Positions 40,842-53,720 are shown, numbered from the stretch's first letter. The stretch is 64,000 bases of DNA from Salvelinus alpinus (GCF_045679555.1 NC_092100.1:31683106-31747105), one strand, 5' to 3'. Program-made: numbers and translations. Notes: generated by a model from the letters alone, not told the origin.

Positions 40842-43440
40842 CAGCCCCCCCACCACAAATTCACTCATCCCTGAGAGAACAAACAGTCTTTGAAGTGCCA
40901 CGGATGTCTCCTTTACCTGCGTGGCCTCGATGGGAGCAGAGGGTCCAGATGTGGAACATGGGGCTCAGTCCGTGGTAGGGGGCTGCCCCTCTGGGGCCCA
41001 GGGGATGAAGGCAGGGACATGAATAAGGGAACGGGATACAGTCCATGGCTCCGGGGACCCACTCAGAGACACAGGGAGGAAGACGGTGAGTGGGCCTTCT
41101 GGAGCCTTGTCTGCGGCACCTGGGTGTGGGTGCATGGGGAATGTTGTGGTGGTTCGAGGAGAAGACGCCCCTCTGTATGGGGCTAACCTGTCTCGGTGCA
41201 GTGCCACCTTTCTCCCCCTGCAGCCCCCTACTCCTGGGAGAAAGCTGCACCCGGTACACTCCCCTACCCTCTCCAGGGCCTCACCTAGTGGCTGTCCAAC
41301 TTGGGTAATCTGCCTTTCTTGCTTAGGGAGGCTGTATACCCAGAACAGCTCCCCAGCCACAAAGTGCCTTCCCCGGGTGTGCATGTCATAGTTCCTCTTC
41401 TGCCTCACTCCTGCATTCACCAACTGCTCTGTGGCTAAGGTTTGGGCTGTCTCCAGGCGGTCCTGGAGTCTCCGGGCATACTCCGGCCCCGGGGGAACAG
41501 GAGGGCTATCCAGGGGCCGACCAAACGCCATCTCCGCAGGGGTGCGGATCTCTCTCCCCAGCATGAGGAGGGCAGGCGTGCAGGAGGTGGAGTCTTGGAC
41601 AGTGGAGCGGCATGCCATGAGGACCATGGGCAGGTGCTTGTCCCAGTCACGCTGGTGTTTGGCAGAGACGATGGCCAGCTGCTGTCCAAGCGTTTTGTTG
41701 AAGCGCCTCACACATGGTGGCGAACACACGGGACTCAAAGTTTCTACCTTGGTCGCTGTGGATGGACTCCGCAGCACCAAACCTGCTGAACATCACTGCT
41801 GTTAGTTCAACGATGGTCTCTGCCTCCTGGTAAGGCAAAGCATAGGCCATTTCGTGAAATCGTCCATGGCCGTGAACACCCAGTGGTTTCCACTGTGTGG
41901 TGGGGGACAGCCAACCACATCCACTCCCACCCTCTCCATGGGAGCCCCAAATGGGAACTGTTGGAGCTGACATGAGAACGGCCTGCAGGGCCCTTTCTCG
42001 CTGTGCAGTTGTCACAGTGGCGGCAAAGTCCTCCACATGTGCTGTCCCCAGTAAAATCCCTGACGGAGGCCATGGAGGGTTTTTGTGACCACAAAGTGTC
42101 CAATCACCCCCATGAGTGCCCTGGAGCACAGTATCCCACAGTGCTTTTGGGACCACCATCTGCCAACTCTCCTCTCCCATAGCTGGCTCCTTCCATGCCA
42201 ACTGTAGAGCGCCATCAGCCAGCCACAGTCTCTCAAACTTTGACCACAACCCTTTGGCCGTGAGGTGAGAACGCTGCCACCTCTTCCCTCAGTGGCCTCA
42301 GCTGCACCTCTGCGAACTGTATTACTGGCTGTAGGTCTGTGTCCAGTCCCTGCTCTTGACCCCATTCAGCCACATCAACAGTCTACAGCAGACAGGCCTG
42401 CTCGCCTGACACACTGTCTCCGCTCACAGTGGCTGCACCCGTCTGCAGTACAGGGCCGACGGGACATGGTGTCGGAATGGACTTCCCCTGCCCTGTGTAC
42501 CGCTATGAAGTCGTACGGCTGAAGCTCCTCCAACCAGCATGCAATATTCCCCTCTGGCTCTTTGAAACACATGAGCCACTGGAGAGGAGAGTGGTCAGTC
42601 CTTACAGTAAAGGGCAGGCCACGCAGGTAGTACTTGAAGTGTTTGATGGAAGCCACAAGAGCGAGGAGCTCCTGCCGGGTGACACAGTAACGGCACTTAT
42701 GTTTGTTGAATTTTTGCTGAAGTATGCCACCACTCTCTCCCCACTGCTCACGTCTGTGTCCAGGATAAAGGGCAAGGTGAGGTCGGGGGGGTGAGCACGG
42801 GGGCCTTGATCAGTGCATGTTTGAGGGTGTTGAAGGCCTCCTTACACGCCACTGTCTAAGTGAAGGCCTTGTCCTTCGGCAGCAGGCGGTTCAGGGGAGC
42901 AGCGATGCTTGATTAGCCCCGTACAAACCTCCTGTAGTACGAGGCCAGGCCCAGGAAGCTCTTCAGCTGTTGCTGATTGGTGGGGGAGGAACAGTCTCAG
43001 ACAGCCCCCACTTTGTCCTCCATGGTGCTGATACCCTCAGTGGCTCAAGAAGGACACCTCTCCCATCATGAAGGTGCACTTCTCTGGGTGGAGCTCAAGC
43101 CTGCGGCAGCCACCCTCTCCAGCACATGCTGTAGTGCCCGCAGGGCTGACTGGAAAGCGCTGCCATGGGCCATGATGTTGTTGAGGTATACCAGACAATC
43201 CTGTCGGGGAATGCCATCTAACACCCTGTCCATCAAACACTCAAAAGTAGCTGGAGCATTGCACAGGCCGAAGCATAGGACCTCGAACTGCCAGTGTCCT
43301 CTGTTAATGGAGAATGCAATTTTACAATCATTACAGTTGGCAATATGCATTGGGGCTGTTAGCGTTCTCCTGGCGTCCGTCGGACTGCCAGATGGTTTAG
43401 TGTGAGAACAGGTTTCCACTGCTCCAGAGTCCAATAGCAG
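40842..43440 (-). pseudogene. Ty3/gypsy pol: RT, RNase H and integrase, decayed
   Basis: Collinear minus-strand frames give, in order: reverse transcriptase (43434-43066: IAFSINRGHWQFEVLCFGLC, NAPATFECLMDRVLDGIP, DCLVYLNNIMAHG); RNase H (42656-42375: HFKYYLRGLPFTVRTDHSPL, then WLEELQPYDFIAVHRAGEVH); and integrase (42365-41647 with the core piece AAESIHSDQGRNFES, then 41780-40965 with HQRDWDKHLPMVLMACRST and RGRHFVAGELFWVYSLPKQ). The active-site YLDD is replaced by YLNN. Frames shift repeatedly. Gag, protease and the N-terminal RT are missing beyond 43440, where a Tc1 fragment begins. Confidence 0.85.
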
Positions 43441-43445
43441 CGAGT

Positions 43446-43815
43446 TTTAAACCACTCCAGCTGATGCTTGGCATTGCGCAAGGTGATCTTAGGCTTGTGT
43501 GCGACTGCTCGGCCATGGAAACCCATTTCATGAAGCTCCCGACGAACAGTTATTGTGCTGACGTTGCTTCCAGAGGCAGTTTGGAACTAGGTAGTGAGTG
43601 TTGCAACTCAGCAGTCGCGTTCTGTGAGATTGTGTGGCCTACCACTTCGCGGCTGAGCCAGTGTTGCACCTAGACGTTTCCACTTCACAATAACAGCACT
43701 TAGTTTACCGCTGCAGCTCTAGCAGGGCAGAAGTTTGACAAACTGACCTGTCGGAAAGGTGGCATCCTATGACCGTGCCATGTTTAAAGTCACTGAGCTC
43801 TTTGGCATGGGCCAT
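43446..43815 (-). mobile_element. Tc1-like transposase fragment
   Basis: GCTTGGCATTGCGCAAGGTG, GGAAACCCATTTCATGAAGC, GTTTCCACTTCACAATAACA and GAAAGGTGGCATCCTATGAC are, on the minus strand, parts of a common salmonid Tc1 transposase region. Both ends are missing and it carries deletions. It abuts the gypsy remnant. Confidence 0.75.
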
Positions 43816-44720
43816 TCTCCTGCCAATTATCAATGTACAACCAACAATAAGTGCACTAGTCATAATTCAATTACTGTTTTTATTGTTCACGATAACTGTA
43901 TGCTCTAGTTTAGTGCATGTTGTCATAACCAACCATTAACTAACTTAGATTTACCCGAGTATGGTCTTATTATAGTTAAATTGGGTGTTATAGCACAGGT
44001 AGGGATGACAATTTACACACTGCTGCCCTTCAGGGCCAAGAATGATGAACACTGAACTAGTGCACACTTTGGGAAGGAAGGGTGAAGAATCCAGACAGAT
44101 AATCAGCCCCATTAGAGTCTCTGGTACTGTCCCGAGGGATATAATTATTAATTACCATAGCGTTGACAATTGACAATATTTATTACTGTATGCAAACAGA
44201 AACTTGACTTGCAACAAACAAAATGTCACAAGAACTCAGTGGAGGATGAGACTACAATAAGAATATAATACAATTTGAACTCTACTGTGAACACTACCAT
44301 AGAGTAGCACTTAAATCGGAATATTGCTGTAGGCTTCAGCTACAGGGCTAGCCGTGGAGGTTGAGAGCACACAAGGGTTACGTCTCACTTCTCCACCCTT
44401 CTCCTGAAGTGTGCTCTTGCACACTCCTCGTCATAGATTTAAAAGCATAGGAGAGGTGTGTAAGCATTGGCAGGAGGGAGTTTCCAGCATTGCTAAAGCC
44501 ATGCAAGAAAGTGTACAAGTGCACTTAAGGAGAAGGGTGGCGAATCGGGATGCAACTCATGCAGTAACATGACCTCTAGGTCAAACTCATTTTGGTACTG
44601 CCTATGAGGAGAATCAGTACCAAGTAATGACTTGCAATCACAGAGTTAGATTGTGTCTACTAATTATATATATCTATATATATACACACACACACACGCA
44701 ACCTCCACCTATCTATCTAT
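43816..44720. other. unassigned stretch with a microsatellite
   Basis: No gene is seen. A (TA)n(CA)n microsatellite lies at about 44664-44698. The rest shows no recognisable repeat ends. Confidence 0.35.
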
Positions 44721-44724
44721 GTTG

Positions 44725-44893
44725 TACATTTGTCATTTAGCAGACACTCTTATCCAAAGCGACTTACATGAGCAATTACGGTTAAGTGCCTTGCTCTAGG
44801 GCACATCGACAGATGTTTCACTAGTCTGATCGGGGATTCAAACCAGCGACTTTTCGGTTACTGTACCAACACTTAACCACTAGGCTACCTGTC
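44725..44893 (-). mobile_element. tRNA-derived SINE with LINE-type tail
   Basis: On the minus strand the head CAGGTAGCCTAGTGGTTAAG (A-box) and GTCGCTGGTTTGAATCCCCG (B-box) are followed by AAGGCACTTAACCGTAATTG and the tail GTAAGTCGCTTTGGATAAGA with GTGTCTGCTAAATGA. The head is tRNA-like and the tail stem-loop is shared with L2-type LINEs, which probably supplied the reverse transcriptase. Confidence 0.85.
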
Positions 44894-45239
44894 GCGCTCA
44901 TGTAGAAGTAGTACCTAATATAGGATACCTACTTGTATAGATGAACTCCAGCTGCTCCTACGTGCTCACTGTTGTCCGTCACCACCCTCTTCCAGCCACA
45001 TCTGGAACTCCTAAACAGAGACAGGCAGGCAGCCAAGACAGACAGGCACACAGCCAGTGTGAGAGCCTGGCCACAAAAAAAATAAAAAATACAAAACAAA
45101 AATTGTCTATAGTACATGAACACTGCATAGTGTACTTTAATATAAAGCTTTCAGATAGTAGTGCTCTAGCTCCCAAGAACCCAAGGCCATACAGCACTGG
45201 AGTCATGAGAAGGGCTAGTAGCTAGTGCCATTGTTCTTC

Positions 45240-47830
45240 AACTGGAAGTCAGTAGATTGTGCGGACGAGCAGGGTGACATGGGAGCACTTGGGAATGTTG
45301 AACACCAGGTGGGCTGCAGCATTCTGGATAAGTTGCAGGGGTTTGATGACACAAGTGAGGAGCCCAGCCAACAGCGAGTTGCACTAGTCCAGACGGGAGA
45401 CAAGTGCCCGGATTAGGACCTGCGCAGCTTCCTGTGATGTTTTCAAAGAACAGGGTGTGGTCCTGGGTCACGCCAAGGTTCTTTGCACTCTGGGCGGGGG
45501 ACACCGTGGAGTTGTCAACCATTATGGAGATGTCTTGGAGCGGGAAGGCCTTCCCTGGAAGGAAGAGCAGTAACATTTTGCTGAGCTTGAGGTGGTGGGC
45601 CGACATCCAAGCTGAGATATCTGCCAGTCACCGGGAGATGCATTTTGCCACCGTTGTCTCACAAGGGCGGAAAGACAAAGGTAGTTGAGTGTTATCCGCA
45701 TTGCAATGATAGGAGAGACTATGTGAGGATATGACGGAGCCCAGTGACTAGGTGTATAGAGAGGAGAGGGCCTAGATCCAAACCCTGGGGGACACCAGTA
45801 GTGAAGGTACATGGTGCAGACACAGATCCGCTCCACATCATCTGGTAGGAGCAGCCTGCCAGGTAGGATGCAGTCCAAGAGTGTGCAGAGCCTGAGACAC
45901 GCAGCCCTGAGAGGAGGATCTGATGGTTCACAGTGTCAGAGGAGAGAGAGTCAACTTTGGCAGTGTGGAGATCCTCTGACACATGGAAGAGCAGTCTCGT
46001 TTGATTGACCTGTCTTGAAGCATGACTGGTTTGGGTCAAGAAGATCATTCTGAGAGAGATATCAAGAGATTTGGTCAGAGACAGCACACTCAAGTGTTTT
46101 GGAAATAAAATAATACTGGTCTGTAGTTTTTTTGTTGGTTTCTTGAGGGGAGCGAATCGGGCCATTTTGAAGTTGGAGGGGATGCAGCCAGTGGTCAGGG
46201 ATGAGTTGAGGGAAGTGAGAAGGTCTCCAGAGATGGTCTGGAGCAAGTGGTGGGGTCAAGTGGCCAGCCAGACCTCACCTGGAGAGAGAGGGGAGAAAGA
46301 GGTCAAGGCGTAGGGTAGTTATATGTGAGTGGGACCAGTGGACTCAATAGGCTGAGTGAATCACGAGCGGATGTCGTCAACCTTCTTTTCAAAGTGGTTA
46401 ACAAAGTTGTCCATAGAGAGGGGAAGGGGCAGGGGTTGGAGGATTAATTAAGGAGGAAGATGGAAGAGTTTCCTAAGGTTAGAGGCAGAAGCTTGAAATT
46501 TAGAACGATAGAAAGTGGCTTCAGCAGCAGATAGAGGAAGAGAGATGGAGTGAAAGTACGATTTGCCATCACAATAAGACACTCAGCCACGGAGCAGGAG
46601 GGCCAGACCGAAATGGGACAATGCGAGTCATAGGATGCGGAAAGGGAGGTGAATAGTGTCGAAGAGGCAGAATCAGGAGACAGGAGCGAGAAGGATTTAG
46701 AAGGGAGAGATGGTAGGATAGAAGAGAAGAGAGCAAAGACTGCAATGGCGCATGATTATATGGTTAGGGGCTCAGTGGCTAGGGTTGGTGGAGAGGGAGA
46801 CCGAAAAGGAAAAAAGTAGTTGTCAGAGATCTGAGGGGGTTGCAGTGAGATTAGTAGGTGAACAGCCTCTAGTAAAGATGAGGTCAAGTGTATTGCCTGC
46901 CTTGTGAGTGTGAGAAGACAGGGAAAGGTCAAGAGGCAAGGAACTAGTTGGAAAGAAATCAATCGAAGGCAGACGTTGGGTACGAAGAGCGGTGGGCCAT
47001 CGTCAGGAAATTAGGTTATCAAGGTGTCAAGCTCATTGAGGAACTCTTAGGGCACCTGGTAGGCGATAGATGCCAACAATGTTAAGCTTGAGTGGACTAG
47101 TGACAGCAGGGAATTCACATGAGCTAGACAGGTGATTGAGGGAGAAAAGAGAAATTAGGAGAAATTAGTAGCCATGTGATACCACCGCGAGAACCAGATA
47201 ATCACGGACTATGAGAAAACAGTCAGTTGAAAAGAGAGCAGCTGGAGTAGCAGTGTTCTTTGGGGTGATCCATGTCTCCGTATGGCCCAAAAAGTAAAAG
47301 GGACTGAAGGGCAGCATAGGCTGAGATTAACTTCTTGACTGTAGCTCAGCAGTTTCAAGCACTGCCAGAGACCAGGAATTCCACATGGGTTGTGCATGCA
47401 GGGTACACTAAATTAGAAAAGTTGCAACTAGGGAGTTGGGAGCATCTATAAAGCCTACAGGGAGAGGAGCCAACAGATTTAGAAAACACAGTAGCCAAAG
47501 CTACAAAATAGGAAAAAGGAGATCAGAAAATAACTAGGTAAGATGAGAGAGTGGTGTGGAGCCTTCCTCAAATAGCTCGTCAGAACAACTCTGCAGAACC
47601 TTAGTTTTGTGACGAGACAGCCACTGACACGACCGCCACTGAGAAAACAGCGGAGACTGAAGTCCTAACACTAATTACTACTTGCCTTACAGAGGTGAAG
47701 AGCACAAGTCCCGGTACTAATTGCTGATTGCCTAAGAGAGGAGAAACCACTCCCCCTCCAATAAAGCCACTGATTATGAAAACAACAAGTCACAAATTGG
47801 CCTGCCCCTTAATCCTGGTTGATGTATCAA
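45240..47830 (-). mobile_element. L2-like LINE, decayed
   Basis: On the minus strand the order is a 5' region (about 47830-47400), endonuclease-like pieces (47397-46750, for example LTLTRQAIHLTSSLLEAVHL), the reverse transcriptase (46259-45719) and the C-terminal region to about 45240. No 3' stem-loop tail is seen at 45240, so the 3' end appears lost. Many stops and frameshifts occur. Confidence 0.75.
45719..46246 (-). pseudogene. L2-like LINE reverse transcriptase fragment
   Basis: The 175-codon minus-strand frame contains GDLLTSLNSSLTTGCIPSNF, KMARFAPLKKPTKK, SLSSDTVNHQILLSGLRVSG, SWTASYLAGCSYQ and FTTGVPQGLDLGPLL. In intact L2 elements the last of these reads GVPQGSVLGPLLF. The ADD catalytic box that should follow is not readable in the continuing frame. 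Function is lost. Confidence 0.8.
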
Positions 47831-49794
47831 TAAGCATCTGCAAATTCTGAGCAGTCAGAAGTTCACACACCAAGTTGGCTACTGGGAAGACAGGCAGCGC
47901 TTAAAGTAGATGGCCCTAGCTAGCAAAAACAATCATCATGGGTCATCATTGATGTGTCAACAACCATGCTATTTAGCTAGCTAGCTGATTGTTCCAATGC
48001 ATCTTCTAAAATGTGAAATTATAAGACAGAAAATACACTTACCTAAGGTTGTTTCCTGATGTCCTCCTTGTTGTAAAGGTAGCTAACGTTAGCTAGCTAG
48101 GCTAGTCAGTCCCAGTGGGCTGGAAGAGTTAAATAAATTAAAACGCTTTTTTATGCACTAGGTGGCTAGTTAGCAGAAAACACTGTAGGCTCTCAGCATT
48201 GCTATATTACATAGCTGTACTGGCCATGTTTTAACCTGCTAGCTGGGATATATATTGTTTTTATGAACTGTACCTCCAAAACCAGTTGACCAATGGATGC
48301 ATCATCTATGCCTCCCTCTAAACCCCACTTACATGGAATAAACGTGTCAAAACTTTGGAAATGCAAAAAACGCAGCGAAAGCAAGGGGTAGGTTAATGTG
48401 ACCAAACAGAAAAAAATGCAGGCAAAGAGGGAAGCGTTTAATCGCAATCGCATTATAATTTAAATTGTTTAAATGAAAACATATTCAATGCATAAATTTA
48501 CAATTAATGTGTTCTTGCCTTTCGAAAGTATTTCCTTGCAATATTGTTAATTTTGCTCTCAACACTTTTGGGTAAATTTTTTGCCTTCAATGTCATTATT
48601 TTTGTTTGCAATAATAAGACATTTGTTATCGGATTAAAATGTTTGCTTGATAAATGCACAAAAGTAATTCCATAGCAGTGAAGGCATACAGGATGTCATG
48701 AGTACTTTATCCCCATGCATCAACAACCAAAGTTCAAGATATCCCCATTCAGAACCCCCATAGAGGGAGCAGAACTTGTTTATGGACTTGTATTACATTT
48801 CAATGCTAATGTCACCTCTTGATTAGCAAATTTCCTTTAAAAAATGTTGCAGCTCAAAGCTGCTCAACATAGCAGTGCATGGGTTCATGATGTACATGTT
48901 CTCTGCTCATTCTTCGCCCTGCCATGTGCATAATTTCTGAGCAATATCTGTGTCACATAGCAGAATCGTATTGATTGTTAAATCTGTTGTGCCTTGAGTC
49001 AGCACAGATCAATATCAAATATGACCAACGAACACATGATCTGATATAGTGTATCATTGGTTTGATTTCAGATGAGAAGAAAATTACTCCTTATTTTTTT
49101 GTTATAACAAAAAAGAAAGAATCTGGGAGAGTTTGTCCCAGATGATGAAGCAACATGAGTGTGCATTTGGCGGTTCATGGCAGGAGACTTATTTTAATCT
49201 CTTAGGCTTTGGTGTGGATTCAAATAGAAACTCCACTCTTTGGATCCTCTGCCAAAATTATAATGTATAATGTTATGCCAGACGTGAGCACACCGCAAGA
49301 AACACACATGGAGTGTCAAGGGAAAAATATGATTCTTTAATTCCCTTTTATCAACATATTTTATTCATATCAGAGGATGGCATCTGTGAGATTGGAATTC
49401 CTCCAGTGAAAAGACTGCAACATTGATGATTAATTAGGGCAGCATAAAATCAGAGAAGACGCTTTGAAAAAAACTTGTCTGTATGGTTCGATTCAGTTTC
49501 AAACACATGTAGAATGTTTTCTGACCATTTCTCTGCTCTTAGAGCAGGGGTTCTCAACCTAGGGGGACCTTCCTTGATTTGAGGGGTAAAAAAAAAGACG
49601 TGACTGATGCACATAGGAATATCATTGGTTTGTCACTATGCCATTCAGAAGCTGAGCTACGACCTTCTAAAGTCGAGGTGTCAAAAACATTGGACTTTGC
49701 TTGGGAAGTAATCTTAAACCATGTGTGACTCTGTCGCTATCAATTGATCTAATCACTTTCTGTATAATATAATAATTAAATTGAGGGTTCATAT
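47831..49794. other. unassigned stretch
   Basis: TAGCTAGCTAG-rich sequence at 47975-48110 may be further LINE 5' UTR or host DNA. From 48130 to 49790 no gene, SINE or terminal repeat is recognised. The 83-codon minus-strand frame at 48202-48453 has no family match. Confidence 0.35.
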
Positions 49795-49969
49795 CAGCGG
49801 AGGCTGGTGCGAGGAGCTATAGGAGGATGAGCTCATTGTAATGGCTGGAATGGTATAAATGGAATGGTATCAAACATATGGAAACCATGTTTGACTCCGT
49901 TCCATTGATTCCATTCCAGCCATTACCTTGAGCCTGTGCTCCTACAGCTCCTCCCACCAGCCTCCACTG
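49795..49969. mobile_element. hAT-type MITE, 175 bp, exact 8-bp target duplication
   Basis: CAGCGGAGGCTGGTGCGAGG at the left is mirrored by CACCAGCCTCCACTG-type sequence at the right. GTTCATAT flanks both sides (49787-49794 and 49970-49977). The interior is itself palindromic (ATGGCTGGAATGG and CCATTCCAGCCAT). Confidence 0.93.
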
Positions 49970-49977
49970 GTTCATAT

Positions 49978-50854
49978 ACATAATCATAATGATACATATT
50001 CGGTAGCAGAATAACATTTGGGAAAATCGGGTCAAGACTTTATTTTCCTTATCAATTATTATTATTATTAAATAGCCTACCTAAAACATGTCATGAGTGT
50101 TATTAAACTACGTAGAATTGCAGGAAAGTAACTTTTTCCTAGCTCCCTCAAATTAAACAAAATGAAGCTAGTGTTGGGAACCCCTGTTTTAGAGAGAGCT
50201 CTCACCTTGTCTGTGTCCATGTGTTTGTCTGAAGGATCAGCGAGAGACACCGCTGGCTGGAGAATGTGATGTGCTGCCAGTCATGTTCCAGCGAGGGCGG
50301 GTGTTTTTATTCCAACCCCTCTGGGAGGGAACCAATGGTGCGGCACCTGTTTTGCATTCCACCGGGGGGCCAAGGGTTCCAGAAACAAGGAATGCTTCCA
50401 GACAAAGCTACCCAGGCATAAAATATGCTGCTCATTGAATAGTCACACACATATTTTACCATTCTGAAAATCCATATAACATGGATATGGATATATAGTA
50501 ACGCTTGACACAGTGTCGTCACTGTGATTTCTAGATGCTACAGAGCATACTGACTGGAGAAGCACTATTATATAGAAACAACATTGCACCTCATTATTTC
50601 ATATTTTATGCAGGTTGATGTTTATTGTTATGAATCTTGCCATGGAGGCAGATCTGAGCGATTTCCGCTAGATGGGCCAGCTGCAAAGTAAAAGTTAATT
50701 TAAGGTTAGGGTTAGGCTTTAAGGTTAGCAGTGTTGTTAAGGTTAGGGATACATTTAAAATCAGATCTTATGACCTTGGCTGGTCCAGCTAGTGACCGCT
50801 CAGCAGAGCTGCCTCCAGTCATCCCAATAAATGCCAACCTGCATTCAATGATTA
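49978..50854. other. unassigned stretch
   Basis: A (TTA)n tract lies near 50059. No gene or classifiable repeat is seen. Confidence 0.35.
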
Positions 50855-51200
50855 CATTTACATTTTAGTCATTTAGCACACACTCTTATCCAGAGCTACT
50901 TACAATAAGTGCATTCATCTTAAGATAGCTGTGTGCGACAACCACATATCACAGTCGTAGCAAGTACATTTTCCCTCAATAAAGTTAGCAAAGTCAATAG
51001 GAAAATACTTTTTTATGGCTGGGTAGTTTCATTAGGGAGACCTGTTGTCAGTTTCTGGCAAAAATAACTGTCAACATTATGATTTCAGATTGTCTCATGC
51101 ATTTCTGGCATTTACATTTACTTTTGACAGTTTAGTCATTTAGCAAACGCTGTTATCCAGAGCAACTTACAGTAGTGACTGCATACATTTACGTACTGGA
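50855..51200 (-). repeat. two LINE-tail-type repeat fragments
   Basis: TTTTAGTCATTTAGCACACA with CTCTTATCCAGAGC (about 50865-50900), and GTTTAGTCATTTAGCAAACG with CTGTTATCCAGAGCAACTTA (about 51130-51170), are minus-strand copies of the stem-loop tail seen in the SINEs here. Neither has a tRNA-like head. Confidence 0.65.
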
Positions 51201-51854
51201 AAGAACCCACCTATTGCGTCTCATTGATATGGACACTTTATATCGCAACATATTATAAATACAAGGCCATCGACTAGTACATGTCCCCTTGCTGTACAAA
51301 GGAACCACATTTTTTCCTGTTTAAGCGTGCTGAGAGCAGCATGTTTGTCAATCGACGGGGGCAGTGGTCAAAGGGGAATTTCAACCTGGGGGAATCTGGG
51401 CTTGTTTACATCATGTCCAAAGCATTTCTAGGACAGTGAGATGTGTTTCACACTTAATTGAGGAAGGCATGTCCGTGCTTCGCGCGCTGAATGATACACC
51501 CTATAACGGCTTATGGAGTACTGATGAGGGGGGCGAGATCTAAAAATAAATGTAGTCCTGCTTTGTGGCATTTTGCAAAGGCTCTATGTAATTCTGATCG
51601 CACTATACGTTTTTGTGCGTGTAGACATGCGTGTAGATATAGTTCCTATCTGCAGATATATTGCTAAATATATAAGCAGACACATTTTTTCCAATCTCAA
51701 GACTACAACTTGTTTTGGGTGGTGCTTCATGCTCTGGCCCCTGTCCCTCCCCCATGGTGGGCTTTTTTTTTAAAGGAGGCGGACACTAACAACACAATCC
51801 TTTGGGCAAAACTGAAAGTACTGACCAGAAGCAATGCCTTCAAGTGATTCCTCT
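51201..51854. other. unassigned stretch
   Basis: Nothing recognisable is seen. A short T run lies near 51765. Confidence 0.35.
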
Positions 51855-52030
51855 TGTCACAATCGTTGAAATAACATTCGGACCAAGGCGCAGCGTGATA
51901 TGGGTTCCACATCTTTTTATTAGTGAAACAAAACAATAAAAAAACAGCAAACGATACGTGAAGCTCTGGAGTGCTCACAGGCAACAACACAAAAACAAGA
52001 TACCACAAAACACAGTGGGGAAATGGCTGC
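51855..52030 (-). repeat. LTR-like unit of the proline-rich element family, truncated
   Basis: TGTCACAATCGTTGAAATAA with GGACCAAGGCGCAGCGTGAT, and GTGGGGAAATGGCTGC at the other side, match on the minus strand the 3' half of the LTR seen at 22655-22991. The other half is missing: a TTAA-flanked element starts at 52035, in what should be GCTGCCTAAAT of the LTR. Confidence 0.7.
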
Positions 52031-52034
52031 TTAA

Positions 52035-53432
52035 CTTCTTATGGCTGCAGTGGCAGTATTGAGTAGCTTGGATGAAAGGTGCACAGAGGTGCCCAGAGTT
52101 AATGGCCTGCTCCTCAGTCATAGTTGCTAATATTTGCATATTATTATTAGTATTGGATAGAAAACACTCTGAAGTTTTTAAAACTGTTTGAATTATGTCT
52201 GTGAGTATAACAGAACTCATATGGCAGGCAAAAACCTGAGAGGTTCCACTTCCTGTTTGAATTTTTTCTGAGGGTGGCAGATTTTCAACCAAGCTCTCAT
52301 TGAAATTACAGCGAGATATTGATGAGTTTTCACTTCCTACGGCTTCCACTAGATGTCAACAGTCAATAGAACTTTGTCTGATGACTCTAATGTGAAGGGG
52401 GGCCGAAGGAGACAGGAATTAGTCACCACTGCCACGAGCTGACCATGCTTTGACGACGCTCGTTCACGTGATAGGCAGCTCCATTCCATCTCTCAACTGA
52501 AGTCAATGTAATTCTCCGGTTGGAACGTTATTCAAGATATATGTTAACAACATTCTTGAGATTGATTCAATACATCGTTTGACATGTTTCTACTGACTGT
52601 AACGGAACTTTTGGACATTTCGTCACGTTATAGTTGACGCGCTTTGTGACTTTGGAATTGTTTACCAAACGCGCTAACCAAAGTAGCTAATTGGACATAA
52701 ATAACGGACATTATCGAACAAATCAAGCATTTATTGTGGACCTGGGATTCCTAGGACTGCATTCTGATGAAGTTCATCAAAGGTAAGGAAACATTTATCA
52801 TGTATTTTCTGGTTTCTGTTGACTCCAACATGGCGGCTAATTTGGCTATTGTTCTGAGCGCTGTCTCAGATTATTGCATGGTTTGCTTTTTCCGTCATTT
52901 AAAAAAAAATCTGACACAGCGGTTGCATTAAGGAGAGGTATATCTGTAATTCCATGTGTATAACTTGTATTATCATCTACATTTATGATGAGTATTTCTG
53001 TTGAAACGATGTGGCTATGCAAAATCACTTGATTTTTTTATATAAATATGAACTTTATCAAACAAAACGTGCATGTATTGTGTAACATGAAGTCCTATGA
53101 GTGTCATCTGATGAAGATCATCAAAGGTTAGTGATTAATTTTATCTCTGTTTCTGCTTTTTGTGACTGCTATATTTCGCTGGAAAAACGGCTGTGCTTAT
53201 TGTGGTTTGGTGGTGACCTAACATAATCGTTTGTAGTGCTTTCGCTGAAAAGCATATCTGAAATCGGACACTTTGGTGGGCTTAACAACAAGATTACCTT
53301 TAAAATTATATAAGACACATGTATGTTTGAAGAATTTTAATTATGAGATTTCTGTTTTTTGAATTTGGCGCCCAGCACTATCACTGGCTGTTGTCATATT
53401 GATCCCGGTAGCGGGATTGCAGCCATAAGAAG
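52035..53432 (+). mobile_element. TTAA-type non-autonomous DNA element, copy 2
   Basis: Perfect 15-bp terminal inverted repeats CTTCTTATGGCTGCA and TGCAGCCATAAGAAG. The left flank is TTAA (52031-52034). The right flank is ATAA. Internal blocks TTGGATAGAAAACACTCTGA, ACTAGATGTCAACAGTC and TTGAATTTGGCGCCCAGCA recur in copy 3, and in part in copy 1. ATGAAGWTCATCAAAGGT occurs twice (52767 and 53112), a sign of internal duplication. No transposase is seen. The two flanks belong to different repeats, so recombination followed insertion. Confidence 0.75.
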
Positions 53433-53436
53433 ATAA

Positions 53437-53720
53437 CCCCACCCACTTTGCCAAAGCACAGCCCCCACACCACTAGAGGGATATCTTCGACCACCAACTT
53501 ACCATTCTGAGCCAAGGCCACGTATAGGTCAGAAAGATCTCCACCACGGCACAACCCAAGGGGGGGCGCCAACCCAGACAGGAAGACCACGTCAGTGACT
53601 CAACCCACTCAAGTGACGCACCCCTCCCAGGGACGGCATGGAAGAGCACCAGTAAGCCAGTGACTCAGCCCCTGTAATAGGGTTAGAGGCAGAGAATCCC
53701 AGTGGAGAGAGGGGAACCGG
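53437..53720 (-). repeat. 5' part of an abundant salmonid repeat
   Basis: On the minus strand CTCTAGTGGTGTGGGGGCTG and TTTGGCAAAGTGGGTGGGGT are shared with 63091-63145. This copy extends upstream (GGGTTGGCGCCCCCCCTTGG, TGGCTTACTGGTGCTCTTCC), whereas the 63-kb copy extends downstream. Together they show the family's order. Confidence 0.65.

Noticed and set aside
52035..53432. A clean TTAA target duplication for copy 2
   Set aside because: The right flank is ATAA and the two flanks belong to different repeats, so the duplication cannot be claimed for this copy.
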